Shown: in pieces, positions 8,277-9,814 of the stretch
Numbering within the stretch: position 1 is the stretch's first letter
Layout: every line of letters begins with the position of its first letter
NCBI GenBank assembly: GCA_023227835.1
Contig: JALOCI010000079.1
Coordinates: 1-9,814 of the forward strand
DNA: 9,814 nt
Reading direction: 5' to 3'
Source: Bacteroidales bacterium
GTDB lineage: Bacteria > Bacteroidota > Bacteroidia > Bacteroidales > UBA932
The notes under the pieces: generated by a model
What the model saw: only the letters and a program-made list of their open reading frames with translations
What the model was told of the DNA's origin: nothing
Databases searched by the model: none
Program-made: the position numbers and the translations under genes

Positions 8277-9814
8277 AAGACGCCGCGCTCCGCGCCGTTC
8301 TCGTCCGCCGGCTCGTCGCGTCGGACGGGCTCCTCGAATTCGTGCGCCTGTTCTGGTCCGTGGTAGAGCCCGGCGAGTTTCGGGAAAATTGGCACATTGA
8401 CCAGGACTGCCAAGCCCTCGAGATGATCTCCCGGGAGTACGCTTGCGCGGCGTGCGGGGCCCGGGCGCCCCTCGACCGGGGCTGGCGCCGGCCCTGCGCG
8501 TGCGGGGCGCGCGCGTCGTGGCGCCGCGTCCACCCGGCGACCGTGATCAATCAGCCCCCGGGGACGATGAAGTCCCTGCTTGTGAACGTCTTCTGGCCAT
8601 CGTGGCATTGGACCTTTGAGCCTGAACATCGTTGGATGTTTGTAAGCCACGGGGACGGGATCGTTTTGCGCGACGCGGGCAAGGCGCTGCAGATCTTGAA
8701 GGATCCGATCTATTGCGCGGCCTGGCCTCGCACGCGGCTCGTCGGGGGGGTAACCGCCAAGCAAGCGCACGGCGACTATGAAACGACGGCCGGCGGCGCG
8801 CGTTACTCGTTCTCCCTTCGCGGCGGGATCACGGGCTGGCACACGGACACCCTCGTGCTTGACGACCCGCTCAAGCCGGAGCAGGCGGACGCGCCTTCGG
8901 GGCTGGCCCTCGACGAGGTCGCCCGGATCCACGACGGCACGCTAGCGACCCGGCGCCGCGATCCGGCGGGCTTCGCGGAAGTCTTGATCATGCAGCGCCT
9001 CGCGGACAACGATCCGGCGCGCCTGCTCCTCGACCGCGGGGCGGAGCATATCTGTCTTCCTATGCGCTACGTTCCGGACTGCCCTTGGGATCGTGGGCAT
9101 CGGTTCGGCTTCGTGGATCAACGCACGAAGGCGGGGGAGCTCTTATGGCCGGAGCGCTTCCCCGAAGACATCGTAGCGCGCGACATGGCGCAATTTACAA
9201 GCGCAACGGCCGCGGCCCAGTATCAGCAAAATCCCACGCCCGAAACGGGTGCTTTCTTCGAGGCGGCTTGGTTTAAGGAATATGAGAGCCTCCCGCGCCC
9301 GTGGGAGCTTACCTTTCTGCAGTCGTGGGATCTCGGGTTCAAGGGGAAGGACCGGGGCACCCGGGCCGCGGTCGAGTCCCGCTCGCGCGTGCATGGCGTA
9401 CTCTTCGCGTGGCACGATCCGACGAAACGGCTCTACCTGGTTGACGAGAGGATCGGGCGCTGGAACTATCCCGACACCCGGGCGGTTTTCTTGGCGGCGC
9501 AGGGAGCCGAGCCGTGGTCGCGCGCGATCGCGGTTCTCGTCGAAGACAAGGCGAACGGGTCTTCCCTGATCTCGGAACTTCGGGAGCTCGTCCCGAGCAT
9601 CTATCCTTGGGAACCCCAGGGCTCGAAGGAGGATCGCGCGCGGCGTCACTCGGCGCGGGTTGAGTCGGGCGTCGTGTGGATTCCGCGCGCGGCGTGGGCG
9701 GAAGAGTGGCGGGGGGAGCTCGTTCGGTTCCCGCGCCAGAAAGCTAACGACCGCGTCGACACGGCGACCATGGCGCTCGACTACCTCTATCAGCCCGGAG
9801 GGATCGCTCGGATG
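8273..9814 (+). CDS. terL: Terminase large subunit (TerL), 3' end outside the window
   Basis: 514 codons are open from GTG 8273 (GTGA overlap) to the window edge. TerL is the ATP-driven motor and nuclease that packages phage DNA into the procapsid. A Walker A variant, NQPPGTMKS, is at residues 93-101, with the lysine of the PPG.MKS type seen in a TerL subgroup. Walker B is LVLDDP (194-199), and a coupling-like segment EVLIMQRLADND is at 236-247. The RNase H-like nuclease has Asp353 (QSWDLGF), Glu424-Asp425 (VEDKANG) and Asp496 (RVDTATMALDYL). All key acids are present, so it looks functional. Before Walker A there is an insertion with Cys58, Cys61, Cys75 and Cys77 (C-x2-C-x13-C-x-C), resembling a zinc ribbon. 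Only the C-terminal tail should be missing. Confidence 0.95.
   Translation, partial: MKDAALRAVLVRRLVASDGLLEFVRLFWSVVEPGEFRENWHIDQDCQALEMISREYACAACGARAPLDRGWRRPCACGARASWRRVHPATVINQPPGTMKSLLVNVFWPSWHWTFEPEHRWMFVSHGDGIVLRDAGKALQILKDPIYCAAWPRTRLVGGVTAKQAHGDYETTAGGARYSFSLRGGITGWHTDTLVLDDPLKPEQADAPSGLALDEVARIHDGTLATRRRDPAGFAEVLIMQRLADNDPARLLLDRGAEHICLPMRYVPDCPWDRGHRFGFVDQRTKAGELLWPERFPEDIVARDMAQFTSATAAAQYQQNPTPETGAFFEAAWFKEYESLPRPWELTFLQSWDLGFKGKDRGTRAAVESRSRVHGVLFAWHDPTKRLYLVDERIGRWNYPDTRAVFLAAQGAEPWSRAIAVLVEDKANGSSLISELRELVPSIYPWEPQGSKEDRARRHSARVESGVVWIPRAAWAEEWRGELVRFPRQKANDRVDTATMALDYLYQPGGIARM

Noticed and set aside
8057..8932. Minus-strand open frame of 291 codons
   Set aside because: It is antisense to the ATPase half of TerL, the 65-residue protein and the very end of dam, all supported on the + strand by motifs or overlaps.
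6085..9593. Recurring CTTCGGGAGCT-like strings at several places as a dispersed DNA motif
   Set aside because: They fall in frame as Leu-Arg-Glu-Leu codons in different genes, and are explained by codon preference plus common helical sequence.
1..9814. CTAG sites as a sign of avoidance or selection
   Set aside because: I counted about 31, close to the composition-based expectation of about 28, so there is no depletion or excess to interpret.

Overview
This is a GC-rich window (roughly 69% G+C by eye), almost entirely coding on the + strand, with very tight gene spacing. It looks like part of the genome of a tailed double-stranded DNA phage or prophage. The strongest evidence is at the right end: a terminase large subunit (TerL) with ATPase and nuclease motifs that runs off the window, preceded by a probable small terminase, a phage-type DNA adenine methyltransferase and an oligoribonuclease-like exonuclease. 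The high GC content and promoter-like boxes of the form TTGCcc-N16/17-TAgacc suggest a high-GC bacterial host. A lipoprotein in the lysis region mildly favours a Gram-negative such as a myxobacterium or other deltaproteobacterium. No gene fixes the host, so that part is a guess.

Layout. 1-398: ends of an unrecognised operon. 399-1073: a non-coding control region that is AT-richer than the rest. It holds four GTTACG operator-like sites, a cluster of GATTTAA heptamers, a diverged 31-bp direct repeat, and a foldable 96-nt element carrying three GATC sites about one helical turn apart. 1074-2810: three overlapping genes of unknown function. 2850-3808: two probable small virion proteins, separated by a perfect 12-copy CNNGG pentamer array. 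3926-6490: a probable lysis/host-exit operon with a holin of the LLH type, a lipoprotein, two small proteins, a CHAP/NlpC-like cysteine peptidase and two coiled-coil proteins, one with a C-terminal membrane anchor. 6545-9814: the packaging operon with TerS, an Orn-like exonuclease, a Dam-type methyltransferase, a small signal-peptide or membrane protein, and TerL.

Organisation. Within operons nearly every gene starts with GTG or ATG in a 4-nt overlap (GTGA/ATGA) with the previous stop, which implies translational coupling. At four of the five real gaps between units (398, 2810, 3808, 6490) the stop codon lies in the middle of a perfect GC-rich inverted repeat. Three units then start on a candidate promoter placed so that the transcript would begin at or very near the start codon (leaderless). 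These repeated junctions, the CNNGG array and the 399-1073 control region are the most unusual features. The Orn-like nuclease between the terminase genes and the zinc-ribbon-like insertion in TerL are the most interesting protein-level observations. Function calls rest on motif recognition by eye; no database search was possible.
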